A stretch of DNA of 64,000 bases from Pyrrhosoma nymphula. Lineage: Eukaryota; Arthropoda; Insecta; Odonata; Coenagrionidae. Shown here in pieces: positions 10,540 to 20,946 of the stretch. The notes under the pieces were generated by a model, which worked only from the letters and a program-made list of their open reading frames with translations, was not told where the DNA came from and did not search any database. Both the position numbers and the translations under genes were made by a program. How positions within the stretch are numbered: position 1 is the first letter of the stretch; each line of letters starts with the position of its first letter. The stretch covers positions 48,435,164-48,499,163 of the forward strand of contig OY754337.1 of NCBI GenBank assembly GCA_963573305.1, written 5' to 3'.

Positions 10540-11745
10540 ACAAGCATATTTTGAAACGTTTAGAGATTTTTTTTGTTTACTTTCCGGCAGGATTTTATTA
10601 CAGTTACATCTTAAAGTACTCCTTGTTTATTACTGTTATTTACCGATTATTTACCTACCACGTCATTTGTGAGAATTAATTAAATTTTACACGATTAATT
10701 TATATACCTATTGTTTTCTGAAAAAAAACATCAAATACCAATATTTAAATTTGTGTGTTTGTTGTGAAGGAATTTCAACATGGTTGACCTATTGGTTCAA
10801 AGTCATTATGACTGTTGCGACTGTATGAGATATTTGGTGACCTGTTGTTCTCTTTTTGCTACTATCAACTCTATGCTGACCAAATGTTAATAGCGAGGAC
10901 ATTGATGTTTTCACTAAATTAGTATTTATTTAGGATTTTAGTCTAGAAATTGCGTGTTTGACATTCTGTCAATTTTTATTGTCCTTGCAACCAGAAAAGA
11001 GGTTCAATTAGGTATAGAGCCGGATAAAGATGAAATATATTAGCGATTGAGAAGTGCTCGACGAATCTGTCGGATAGTGTATAGTTAAATGAATTTTTTT
11101 TAAACAGATAGGATGTGGATTCCCAAAAAAAGTTACAGTCCCACACATTAAACCACATTTTCTGTAAACTATGAATTTAAAGGAGCACATCTAAATATTC
11201 CTACCGTCATCACAGATGCGTGATTTTCCTGAATTTGGGTCACTTAGCACGAGTGGTTCAAAGTTTTCCCTTTCCTCCGCATTCAGGTATGAAGGACAAA
11301 TGGTTGGGGAAACTGGAAACAAGGTGACAGCGTTATAAGTGTGTGTAGTTAACTAATTAAAGTGAATTCTTAACTAAACAAACAATGCTCAATCTAATAT
11401 TTAACATTAAAAGAAGGAAATTCGTAAGGAAAAATTAGATGGAATAAGGGGAAACTGATGTGGTAGCAGATCTATTTCTGAGCGTAAATGCTCAAAGTTG
11501 AGAAGGTTTTTAATTTTTTTGCTGATAGCGTTAATGGTGCTTTAGACTGAAGTAAATTTAATTATCAACTATATTAACTCAATAAAAGTTGATAGACTTC
11601 ATAGATACTGCCTTAATGTTATCTAAGAATAGAATAAGATTAATGTTTTTGATTTACATTTAATTCTCTTCCACGACACACATTGACGTGAAGCATTTAA
11701 ATTTCTAATAATTGCTGTATTTTAAAGTATAATTTCTATTGTGTG
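10540..11745. other. AT-rich stretch without recognisable genes
   Basis: No domain or element end recognised. If the exon at 10410 is real, this would be intron. Confidence 0.5.
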
Positions 11746-11749
11746 CGGT

Positions 11750-13500
11750 AGATTTATAAGGAATAAGTTATCATTTTATTTTGAGTATGTTAATTTGAAG
11801 ACCTTAAAACCTTCATGGTTGTCTCGCAAATATATTTGAGCAAGAAAATATCCCCGATATACTTCATGCCTTGGTCAGCGTAGGTTTAAATTATTTTTGT
11901 TGTAAATTTTTAGAATTGAGAAAAATGTAATTAGAAAAAATAATTATTGATTAGGTAACTACAAAATCTATTTATTGATTGTCAATTTGATCTTTTACTA
12001 TAGTTTTACTAGTAAGAGAATTTATTATCAACCACTGTTCATCAGGAAAGGAAGTGAAAAGGCTTACTTAGCTTAAGTTGGTGAAGGTTAATCGAAGAAA
12101 GAAATTCTCTGAGGCACTCGGTTCAAATATTACGAGTGGTAAGAAAAATAATCATTGTTGCGAAATTTCTTTTAAAATTTCCTCCTTTACTGCCTCAGGT
12201 AAGTCAAAGGCCGTAGTTGAGGAACCTTGTAGCGAGGAACGCAGGTGCGGAATACGAAAGTTAATGGATAAGCAATAATTTAAATGATCGGGTTTAAAAA
12301 GTGGAAACTGAAGCTCTTATTTGATCAGGAATAAAAATGATTAGGTTCTTCTGGGAAGGAAGACAAACGAACTCCATTTCTCAAAGATTTTATCTTCCCC
12401 TTAAAACACCCTTAAAAATAAAACTAAACTTTGTTTGATCAAAAAGGTTAAACTTTGTTTTTTCCATATCAGATATTAATTTTCAAGACCATGGTTTCGA
12501 CAGTTAATGTCATCATCAGGGTAAAAATACAAATTTTAGGAAACTTCACTTAATCATAAACAGACACTTAATTTGTATTTTCTACCTGATGATGACGTAA
12601 ACCGTTGAAACCATGTTCGCTAAATTAAAATCTAATGTGGAAAAAATTAAGTTTAACCTTTTTATTAAAAACAATTAGCAAGTTTCATAAAGTTACGACG
12701 GAAACTACCAACTTCAAAACTAAACTGACTAAAAGGTAATAAAAAGACTGCTTTGAAGAGACTAGGCATAGAAAATGTTTCTTATACTGTCCAGCAGCTT
12801 TTTAAGAATTGGATATGGTGATATTTACCTTGCATGATACCTCCGATTGGTGAGATAGGAGGTAAATATTATATTTACTAGCCTGTGTACATTTTTGAGG
12901 GAACAAGCGAGTAGTTTTTCTTTGTGTTTCACGGCTTAGGTGAGTAAAAAAATGATTAAGTGCTTCAGGTGCTTACGAAGAAGGCATAATTGACCTCGGA
13001 TTAGGACGTAAATGAAGAAAGAAAAGTTAACGAACGAGCAGTGAGGAATTCACTTTTGTCGAGCCCGAAGCATTTATGACTAGGCCAAGCGCGCTAGCCG
13101 AGTCAACCGCTGTAAACAAAACCACCACAACAAAAGTCACTCTCCCGCATCTCCAGCCTCTTCAACAATCCCAACGCCCCACGGATGACACCATCGGTGT
13201 ATTTTACTTACTCCTTCTCTTCATCTTGCATTGTCAAAATCCGCATCACAGTGGTCCACCAGAAGCTTTGGGACGAGCTAACGTCCGCAGTCGGGCAGAG
13301 TGGAGGAGGTACTGCTGGGGGTGACTTGTGCAGACGAAGGAGGTGGCAACGTGAAGACCTCCACGAAAGGACGTCCGCCGATCGGGAAGACTCGTTGTGT
13401 CTCGAAGGAAACAGCAGTCCTCCTCCTCACCAACCAGGAAAGCCTTTCCACCGGTGGCGCGGTCTAACCCTCCGGTTAAGAGGAGGAATCACCTTCCGGA
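11750..13500 (+). repeat. Old segmental duplicate, copy A
   Basis: Collinear with 21700-24200. Shared blocks in order: caccttaaaa-type text, gaaaatatc.cc.atata, aataattattgatta, aaggttaatcgaagaaagaaat, gaagctctt.ttt.gatcaggaat, then cattgtcaaaatccg, cagtggtc, cgtgaagacc.cc.cgaaagg and tggcgcgrtc. Indels are not multiples of three, so the shared part is not conserved as protein. A Penelope-type inverted repeat (12430-12672) is present only in this copy. Confidence 0.7.
12430..12672. repeat. Inverted repeat with CTGATGA...GAAAC cores
   Basis: Arms of about 110 nt (ggttaaactttgttttttcc on the left; ggaaaaaattaagtttaacc on the right) surround a short spacer. Cores: minus strand 12519 to 12494 and plus strand 12586-12611, each ctgatga, one nucleotide, a 4-bp hairpin (GACG with CGTT in the right arm) and gaaac. 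Confidence 0.75.
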
Positions 13501-14050
13501 CTGTTCAACCACCTTTCCCCTTGCGTGTTCTTCAACCGGACGGAATTGCACCACCCAACTGCACCGAAGTGGGTCGTTTGGAGAAGGCCCTTTTTTTCAG
13601 GGAACTTGACTTCCCCCTTCAAGTCTCTCTTCTCGACACCATACTGTCCCTTTGTCCCTCCCCCCCGTCAGCAAAAAAACCCTCCCCCTGTGTGTGGGGG
13701 TCACGCCTGCTTAACCCTCAGATGGAACTCCGGACGCGGGAGGTTGATCCTCACCGCCCGGCAACACTCGTTGCTTTGAAGGGAGAATTGGTCGTGTCGC
13801 GCGGTAGTCAGCCCCCCCCCACCCTCCTCCCTACTCAGCGCCCTCGGAGGGGAGGGTAGCATCGAGCGGGTGGTAGCCGCGGAGAAAGGGGTGGAGATGG
13901 AGATGGAGAGAGTAGGAGGTTGGAGAGGGACCGTAGGGGGTGGAGAGGATAGAGAGTTAGGGGGTGGTGAAGAGAGAGTGTGGGTGAGAGTGGAGAAAAG
14001 AGGGGGATGAATTTCTCCTGGGGTTGGCGGTGTGACTACAGAGCTCTGAT
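13500..14050. other. GC-rich, pyrimidine-then-purine-rich block
   Basis: The + strand is C/T-rich to about 13850 (ccctcccccc, ccccccccacc) and then switches to G/A-rich (gtggagatggagatgg). It supports long open frames by composition (a 224-codon one spans 13185-13859), but the homologous part of copy B does not keep any frame, so I do not call a gene. Confidence 0.6.
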
Positions 14051-14054
14051 AGGG

Positions 14055-14420
14055 AGAGCATGGATCTGAGTGGGTCGAAAACTTCAGGTTGCAGGAGGAG
14101 GATGTACATAGACCGGAGCCATTAAATAACTCTTATGAGGAGCGTGGCGGCGGTGTGTGGGGCGGAAACCTGGTCAGGATGCAGGAGGGTGTGCATTGTG
14201 TGCATAGACCGGAGACATTACAGAACTATTATAAGAAGCGTAGCAGCGCTGTCCGGGTAGGGAATTTGGTCAGCTTGCATGAGTAGCAAGTGCATATATA
14301 CTGGAAGCATTAGTGAACTTCATAGTAGAGCATGGGGACGCTACATGGATCGAAAACTTGCTCAGGTTGCGGGAGGAGGACGTACAAGGACCGGAGATAT
14401 TTGAGTCCTGGGTTAATAGA
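14055..14420 (+). repeat. Tandem array of about 92-bp units derived from an RTE C-terminal coding segment
   Basis: Four successive units each match the RTE stretch that encodes ALYGSETWSLRREDVRRLEAF (full-length copy, about 37920-38005). Anchors gtcgaaaacttc, gcggaaacctgg, tagggaatttgg and tcgaaaacttgc fall at 14073, 14162, 14258 and 14349, a spacing of 89-96 nt. Each unit continues with a gcaggaggaggatgt-like block and a gaccggag.cat block. Part of the array keeps an open frame that repeats HRPEPLNNSYEERG / HRPETLQNYYKKRS. Diverged, so not recent. Confidence 0.75.
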
Positions 14421-14424
14421 AGAT

Positions 14425-14885
14425 TAGAGCTGGTTAGCAAAGAATAAGAACGAGGAAGCGCTGGATATTACTGGAGAGGAAAAGAAATTGGTGGCGGGAA
14501 TTCGGAAAAGTCAGAAAATGCGTTAGTTGGTTAGTTATTTTGTGAGACGAGTTGGTGAAGTGGCTCCTGTACTTGCTTCCTATTCCGAGATTTAGTTTTG
14601 TATCCTGGCAGTGGTTGAGAATTTTATGTGTAATCCAGATACATAATTGAGTGCAGTAAGGAGTGCACGTGAGGTAAAATATCGTTGTCTACTAAAACAA
14701 CCAGTAAAACAAACGATGATACAACTCTAAATGGAGCGTTGAGGCGCTGTATGTGACGGAAACTTGGTTAGGTTGCGGGAGGAGCGTAGGTAGCTTCGGA
14801 AACTTGGTATCGAGGAAGATGCATGAGAAAGTGCTGCTTATGGTGGGGAAGGAAAAGAAATTAGTAAAAGGTTAAGCTGGTTGGC
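14425..14885 (+). pseudogene. RTE C-terminal fragments following the array
   Basis: About 14438-14515 translates as AKNKNEEALDITGEEKKLVAGI, matching ARKTNEEVLDMVGEERKLVAEV of the full-length RTE, that is the part that should follow the arrayed segment. A second GSETW-type module (acggaaacttgg at 14757) and a second NEEVL-type module (about 14820-14870) follow. Stops and shifts throughout. The order (array, tail, module, tail) suggests repeated local duplication of an RTE 3' end. Confidence 0.65.
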
Positions 14886-15056
14886 TAATCATCTGGAGAG
14901 GCAATTTTTTCTGGAATTGGCGGAGATTTATCCATGGACAAGAGTACCATTAAGAGAGAACTTCAAGCACAGTACTCCGTCCCTGGCATGAATGTGTTAA
15001 ACTCCGTATCCTTTGGCAGTTTATGTTAAAAATGGGCACATCTTTTCCTTGTTCCG

Positions 15057-15425
15057 TGGGTTTTTGTGTGGAACGAGTTGATGTAGGGAAAAATGAGGCG
15101 CAGGCTGATTGAGGAGTGCATTTGTATTCCATTTCTTTTACGTTCCTAGACATTTTCCAGTAAGTTGTAGCATAGTATGGGTGTCACCTAGTACAATTAT
15201 TCTCTCACCAGAATCCAATGTATTCTAAACCTTTCTCAAATTTCCCCAAACCTCTTTTTTTCACACTTCCTTTTTTGTCCATCTACTGGTACATAATATG
15301 CCACAATCACGGCTCTTCTAATATTTATTTTCATACGAACCCAGAACAACCTATAGGATACTAACTCGCCCTTACTTACTAGAATCTTAACTCTCTCATT
15401 AAGAATCAAGGCTAAGCAATGACTG
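15057..15425 (-). pseudogene. LINE endonuclease (EEP) fragment, arm 1 of an inverted pair
   Basis: The minus strand reads LFWVRMKINIRRAVIVAYY with VPVDGQKRKCEKKRFGEI after it: the central part of an apurinic-like (EEP) LINE endonuclease (strand ...VRLKI...vvvaYgP..g...kr.fw..l). It then passes toward LGDTH, the position of the GD(W/L)N motif. An almost identical copy lies inverted at 16515-16868 and a shorter one at 24703-24818. The N- and C-terminal catalytic parts are missing, so it cannot function. Confidence 0.7.
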
Positions 15426-15845
15426 CCACACACACTATCTTCGACTTATAACTACAATGGCAACCCACCGTTATCAATTGTGACAAAGTCCCGCCCCTTG
15501 AGATAAGTTTCATATACATACGAAACATCCGCTCGTCTCATAGCTTTCTCTACTAACAGTTACGGTGCTCTACCGGGCAGTTTTGGCACATTTTTTCCAG
15601 AATGCCACAAAAGAAACCGAAGCCTAGTAATGTCCCAAGACAGCTTTCATTATTTTGCTCGAACTAGGATCCCTTCTGAAAAGACTACCTAGAATGTTAA
15701 AGGAATGTCACAGGCCCAGATTTATAATATCTGGTAAAATATTTTCTCGGTGTCAAAACAGATGCTAATATTGATTCACCGTAGATTTCCGTGGCGTTGA
15801 AGCAAAAGTTCGAAGATTCTCGGACGTTAATCGTATAAGTTGTTT

Positions 15846-15958
15846 TCTAAACAACAGTTTCGGCCGTAATCCAACGGACATCTTTACGGTCGAAGTGGTT
15901 ACGCTCAATTTCTTCGATATGACGATGCCCGTTGTGATACGGTCAAAACTGTTGCCTA
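15846..15958. repeat. Inverted repeat with Penelope-type hairpin cores
   Basis: Left arm aaacaacagtttcggccgta (15850-15869) and right arm ending cggtcaaaactgttgcctag are imperfect reverse complements, arms about 41 nt, spacer about 29 nt. The right core reads tgacgatg, CCGT...ACGG hairpin, tcaaaac; the left core on the minus strand ends ggccgaaactgttg. Same design as the other CTGANGA...GAAAC repeats, more decayed. Confidence 0.6.
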
Positions 15959-16139
15959 GAGAATCAGCTTAAAGTGTGGACACCCGAGAGTGCAGGAAAA
16001 GATGCAAATCTCCCATCGATAGAGTTTACGCCAACTAATCAATATCCTGATACTATATTAGAAACCCAAATTCTCAGTTAACGTCAAGCTAAGGTATAGA
16101 CTGCGACAACTTGCGGTTAACGCTAACCTGACGTTGAAA

Positions 16140-16440
16140 GGGCCTCAGTGTCTCGCTCGTTTTATTGTTGCAGTCACTATTGGTGCGCGGTAAGGAGTAA
16201 TTTGTGTCCCCCTCAATTTAGCAGCGTATCTCTTTCTGTTTGTCACCGTTTCCAGTTTTAGGACTCAAGTTCGGGGTTAAAATATTATCTTTTAAGCTAT
16301 CTCGAAACTCGCCTGATTTGAATTTTTCAGGTCATCCTAAACTGGCGTTTAGCTTTTGAGTACCCATTCCCAGTAACGGTTCCCAACCAAGTACTCTCAT
16401 TTTTTCCATCACTTTTCGTAACAAGTTATTACTCATGATT
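16140..16440 (+). repeat. Dispersed repeat, copy 1
   Basis: Blocks aactcgcctgatttgaa, atcctaaactggcgtttagc and ggttcccaaccaagt align with 17060-17200 and 45000-45140. The upstream part (tgttgcagtcactattggtgc) aligns with 17880-17950. No coding capacity recognised. Confidence 0.55.
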
Positions 16441-16514
16441 AAACGCATAAAACAAACTTACTGTAACCGACGATGAAGTAAATCGGGGAAAGGGGTCAAT
16501 AGTAATAGTGTCAT

Positions 16515-16868
16515 TGCGTAGCCTTGATTCTTAATGAGAGAGTTAAGATTCTAGTAAGTAAGGGCGAGTTAGTATCCCATAGGTTGTTCTGGGTTCGTAT
16601 GAAAATAGATATTAGAAGAACCGTGATTGTGGCATATTATGCACCAGTAGATGGACGAAAAAGGAAGTGTGAAAGATGAGGTTTGGGGAAAATTGAGAGA
16701 GGTTTTGAATAAATTGGACTCTGGTGAGAGAATAATTGTACTAGGTGACACCCATACTATATTACAACTTACTGGAAAATGTCTAGGAACGTAAAAGAAA
16801 TGGAATGCAAATGCACTCCTCAATCAGCATGCGCCTCATTTTTCCCTACATCTTCTTGCTCCGCACAA
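16515..16868 (+). pseudogene. LINE endonuclease (EEP) fragment, arm 2 of an inverted pair
   Basis: Reverse-complement partner of 15057-15425 with few differences by eye. The + strand reads LILNERVKILVSKGELVSHR, LFWVRMKIDIRRTVIVAYYA and PVDGRKRKCER, then a stop. The two arms share both outer limits, so the pair behaves as a long inverted repeat with a 1.1-kb spacer, not as two independent LINE insertions. Confidence 0.7.
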
Positions 16869-17059
16869 AAACCAACGTGGCTTACCCACGGATAAGGAAA
16901 AGCAGTCCTCCACCCTCTTTATCCTAAAATATTCCCCAAAAAACCTCTTCGTACACCTGATTCACCCACTCCCATCCTGATCATCTTTATCATTGGGATT
17001 GGTTGGTTCATGCAGAGTTTACATTTTTCTCAACAATGGGGTTGATATAATATTTTCCG

Positions 17060-17200
17060 TGCCCTCTCAAAACTCGCCTGATTTGATTAATTCAGTTATC
17101 TTAGTCTAGCGTGTTGCCTCCGAGTATCTAAGGGTTCCAAAAAAAAGGGTTCCCTCCATTTTTTTCATCACTTATTGTTACAAGATTTTTTCGTCAGCTT
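17060..17200 (+). repeat. Dispersed repeat, copy 2
   Basis: ctcaaaactcgcctgatttg, ttatcttagtctagcgtg and catcacttattgttacaag match copies at 16280-16440 and 45000-45140. Confidence 0.55.
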
Positions 17201-17209
17201 GACTCTCTT

Positions 17210-17755
17210 TCAAAAACTGCCCTTAATTGAACTTCCTTGAATTGCTTATATTGATATGAAAGGAAGGTCTCTTTTGAGGATTACTCAGGATCGCAAAAAA
17301 ATAAAATTTGGCTTCTGATGCGCTTGGTTTGACGATGAAATCGATAGGATCACGTATTACACGGAAGATCAAAAGCTAGAAAAAAGCATATATGTATTCG
17401 TAGAAAAGGGCGACACGTGTGACAATAAAGGGGATGTACCTACTATAATATAGTTGCACAACATAATAAATAAAAGAGTTAACATTAAAATGTCAGATTA
17501 AAATTTCAACACTTTCCAAGTAGTATAATTTAGAGGGTCAGAACCTGCGTTTCTAAGAACTGTTTTAGAAGACACATGAAATAGGTGGGAGCTAGATAGC
17601 ATATTTTTAAATGTTGATGGCATTAGTTGAAACTATTTTTCCATTTTTCAACATGTTATGTACATATTAACAATGAGAATTTTCTCCGAAATGAAGTAAT
17701 CCCGTAGTATTTTAGATGGGTCGCTTTTGTGAAAAGTCTGTTATAAACTCCTTCA
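17210..17755. other. AT-rich stretch without recognisable genes
   Basis: Nothing recognised on either strand. Confidence 0.5.
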
Positions 17756-17759
17756 TGAT

Positions 17760-17850
17760 TCTTTATATCTGTCTACATACTACCTAGCTTGCTAGTGTAA
17801 CAAGGGGTGTTAGGGCACCAAAAATGAAAAGGGAGGGAATAAGGAATATG
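17760..17850 (-). repeat. LINE 3'-end fragment (same tail as 27555-27650)
   Basis: tctacatactacc followed by gcttgctagtgtaac and ggggtgttagggcaccaaa matches the tail at 27555-27650 (tctacatactaccccgcaag, ggggtgttaggacaccag), which adjoins a recognisable LINE C-terminus on the minus strand there. Confidence 0.45.
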
Positions 17851-18149
17851 TTGCATGTCAACGGAATATCTTATGCTTGTGTCTCTCTCTATTTTTGTTG
17901 TTTCAGTCACTAATGGTGCATGCAACAAAGGGACTCTTGTACCTATCAGCTTGGCATTGTCTCCCTCTCTTTCTGACTCTTACATCTGACGCCCGACATG
18001 GTAATCTATTGACGTATTTATATGTTTGAGGCAGGACCCCGCGTGAATAACTTAAACATTGAAAATTTATGATTTTAAAGCTATTTTTCGTGGTTCCGTT
18101 TTATTGTTCTACTTTATAATTTCCTGAAAAAGCGGAGAAAGCCTATACT

Positions 18150-18790
18150 CAAACTTCATCCCACCACTTTCCTCGACCTGCGAACGCCCTAGGTGCAAAT
18201 GCTGCTCTCTCCTCCACTCGTCTGCCTACCCCTCTCCCAGAAAATCTTCCTCTACGGCCGACCACACCACCAGCAATATCATCCACCGCCTTTCCTGCAA
18301 TTTCTGCCCTGCCTTCTACGTAGAAAAATGAATGAACCCCTCTGAATATTCGTATGAATTATCACCACCATGCCACTAAAACTCCATTTATCCTTCATCC
18401 CATCCCCAAACATATCGCTTCCCGCAGCTAAAGCTTTGACGAGGGTTTTTCACTCGTTATCATAGAAGCACTTCCCAAAACCACAAATAATATTGACGTG
18501 AAAACTCGTGAGTATGAACATATCAGGTTAACGAGGGAATTTAAAAGGCCCGGGTTAAACCTAACCCACTGAAAAATTTACCCAATAGCCAACACTCTCT
18601 CCCCAACACTTGTCATTCGTACTTCCCCCTACCCTCTCTGACCCTTACTCCTTGATGAAACACTTCATAAGCTTCAGCCATTCTTCTAACGCTGACGACG
18701 GCGACGACCTTCTTGACCGTCGAAACGTCCCAAGATTATTTGTAAGTTTCCTTCTCACGTGTTTATCAAGTGTATCAGCATTATGTGCAT
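18150..18790 (+). pseudogene. Penelope-like element remnant: C-terminal GIY-YIG region and 3' end
   Basis: From about 18188 the + strand reads RPRCKCCSLL, then about 20 residues on, SNIIHRLSCNFCPAFYVEK. This has the layout of the Penelope-like C-terminal segment: a CxxPRCxxC knuckle followed by the N(V/I)I(Y/H).(L/I)(S/T)C..C...Y(V/I)G.(T) start of the GIY-YIG nuclease, although here the second Y-(V/I)-G reads YVE. After frame changes RMNYHHHAT fits the conserved R(M/F)..H segment. A stop (tga, 18330) and shifts show decay. Downstream, at 18692-18726, sits a CTGACGA...GAAACGTCCC hairpin. Penelope elements are known to place hammerhead motifs in their terminal repeats, so the position fits. 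No reverse transcriptase part is visible upstream, so the copy is 5' truncated. Confidence 0.65.
18692..18726 (+). other. Hammerhead-like core downstream of the Penelope remnant
   Basis: ctgacga, a hairpin with gacgg/ccgtc at its base, and gaaac, followed by gtcccaag. This is the only copy attached to a recognisable Penelope-like ORF, and it shares gaaacgtccca with the repeat at 3199-3231. Cleavage competence is not claimed. Confidence 0.5.
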
Positions 18791-19254
18791 CGTCACATAT
18801 TTTCCTGACTTTATTCCCAAATTAATCATCCTCCTCGTTTGCAGGTCCATAAAATTAGCAAAATGTATAACACGTATTTAATAGGCAAAATTATGCGAAA
18901 ATAAAAGTATTCGCAGACGATCTAACTATGTGGAAATTATCCATAGTAATAAGAAGTAGCTACTTAGTAATTTTCCATTATATTTATTTTTTCCTCTATC
19001 GGTTAATTTCATTTTCGTAATTCCCGTCGTTGCATCAATGGGTAGGAAAATTCCTATTGGCAGGTACTTAACTCTTAAAGGAAAAATGTTTAAAAAAAGT
19101 AAGATTTTAGTTTTTAAGCAATTTTTTATGGGACCTTTTAACAAATGCCATTTTAAATTCAGCAAACATGGCAAAGACATACTATGTCATACTACATACT
19201 ATGGCAACGATATTACTCCATCACAAGTGAACAAGAGCGCAGAACAGCCAAGTT

Positions 19255-19480
19255 TAAAATGTCATTTCTTCCGCGAACGATAAGAGGCCATAATAGCTGG
19301 CTGCGTTACTTTTAACAAGGCTTGTCGATAGGTAGTGTTAGCAAATTAGTTAATTTACTCCCATTTTCACATGTTCTAATTTGCTTCCGAGTACTAACGG
19401 AAAATCGTGAATGTTTTCGGCATAGCCATTGTATCTCTGTGCATTTATGTGGTTATGAAAAACAATACTTACAAACAGTC
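19255..19480 (+). repeat. Dispersed repeat family 2, copy 1
   Basis: Blocks tgtcatttcttccgcgaacg, ccataatagctg and cttgtcgataggtagtgt are shared with 24350-24480 and 45680-45900, and tctctgtgcatttatgt continues the match with the 45-kb copy. No ends or coding capacity recognised. Confidence 0.6.
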
Positions 19481-19485
19481 TTACA

Positions 19486-19880
19486 TTGGTAGCACTTGAT
19501 CGTGAAATTTTTCCTTCTATCAAGTGTGAGAAGATTTTTGCTAATGCATTAGGAGTCCTAGCTACATGGAATTTAAAGCGCTCACTTCACTACCGCATCT
19601 CCTGCCTACTGAATTCTTTGCCTAATAATATTGAACCATTTTTCCTCTTTTCAGACTCATTTAAAAATCTCCCCATGTCCCATTTATCTATGAATAAAGA
19701 ATACCTCTCCCATTTACCTCCCTTTCTACCTAAGTTTTATTTGCATTTTTTATTATTTTCACCTTGTTACCAATGGTTTTCATTGATTGTTTTTGTCTTT
19801 ATTTATTGTTTGTTACTGCGTCACTTTAAACTGACAGAAATGCTGCAAGTAAGCAATTAATAAAATAAATAAATAAATAG
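19486..19880 (+). pseudogene. Possible LINE C-terminal remnant with (AAAT)n tail
   Basis: The open frame 19486-19860 includes HYRISCLLNSLPNNIEPF, which resembles the W(N/H).LP..I segment near the end of CR1-like LINE ORFs, and it stops just before taataaaataaataaataaata. Other parts match nothing. Its first part overlaps the end of the dispersed repeat, so the call is weak. Confidence 0.25.
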
Positions 19881-19889
19881 AGCATAATA

Positions 19890-20720
19890 TAATGTATGAT
19901 ACATTTCAACTTCCTTCCTGACACAAAAACTTATGGTGGCATTTCAGGGTATGATGTAATGTAGATATCTCCGACCATTAAACCGAAATTATCCTTACAC
20001 GCATGTATTTCTTGCATTTATAACTCTTGTTATCCATAACGCATGAATTTCTTGTATTTCGGTATAACTCTTGTTTTTAGAAGTACATTATAATACTAAA
20101 TTCAATACGAAGGCGACGGTGTCACGCAATTGTCGCTACCACCCCTAAAAACAAGGTTGTCCACAGAATAAAAAAATCTCTATAAAAATCGAAACACGCA
20201 GAACACAAACAAATTTGTCACAATGTTATATTAAAATCGATGGCAATGGTGTCGCCCAGTTGTCCCTACCACCCGTAAAAATGGAGATAAGGTTGCCCAC
20301 AGAATAAAACATTACTATAAGAAATAATGAAAAAGATCGAAACATTCAGAAAACACGATTAAACAACAACACAGTTTTCGATTAAAATCTGACGGGGATT
20401 GAACTGAGAGGATTCATGCTGTAATCCGGTAAAGTTACGGATTTCTGCTAGTGGATTAACAAATACAATCTTTTCTCATTCTCGCACGAGAAACAGTATT
20501 TCGGCAAAAGTGAATAAATGGAAAATACAACAATTCAACTGAACATAAAATGAGCAAAGTGTCAAAGTTTGTTTCATTAGAATCGGCCCAGGTGGATGGC
20601 GGAAAAATTATAAAGTATTCTACAAGTTTCTGGATACAAATGACTTAATCTTTCGTGGACTTTTTGACTAATCTCTTTTTTATATTGACAAATAGCTGTT
20701 TCTGAGAAACAAATGCATTG
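19890..20720. other. AT-rich stretch, two imperfect direct copies, no genes
   Basis: A phrase around cgaaggcgacggtgtcacgc (20109-20128) recurs as atggcaatggtgtcgcccag (20239-20258), each followed by ttgtc.ctaccaccc.taaaaa and cacagaataaaa; these are two direct copies of about 110-130 nt (20095-20200, 20225-20345). Confidence 0.55.
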
Positions 20721-20725
20721 CTGTA

Positions 20726-20945
20726 TTATTATTATTATTTATTATTATTATTATTGCATAAATTGTTACAAGTCGACCATTTAGTCGGGTGGTAACATAT
20801 TACAAGAAAATACTCAAGAACCAAATATAAAATACGAAAATACAAAATACAAGTTTATCCATTTCGTCGGGTGGTTACATAAGACACAAAATATATGAAG
20901 ACCAAAATATAAAATACTAAATACAAAAAAAAAATAGGAAGATCC
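20726..20945 (-). repeat. 3' UTR and (ATT)n tail of a CR1/L2-like LINE
   Basis: Downstream (minus sense) of the LINE C-terminus at 20947. Contains two imperfect copies of a block with ccatttagtcgggtggtaac and ccatttcgtcgggtggttac (plus strand), then an ATT-rich run at about 20726-20756. A short microsatellite at the 3' end is typical of CR1/L2-type LINEs. Confidence 0.6.
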
Positions 20946-20946
20946 C

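Noticed and set aside
13185..13859. Open frame of 224 codons, the longest outside recognised transposons
   Set aside because: It lies in a GC-rich, compositionally biased block with several overlapping open frames; the partly homologous segment in duplicate B has indels that are not multiples of three and no open frame; no domain is recognisable.
14055..14420. A CRISPR-like or regulatory direct-repeat array
   Set aside because: Units are diverged pieces of a LINE ORF without constant repeats or unique spacers, in a eukaryotic setting.
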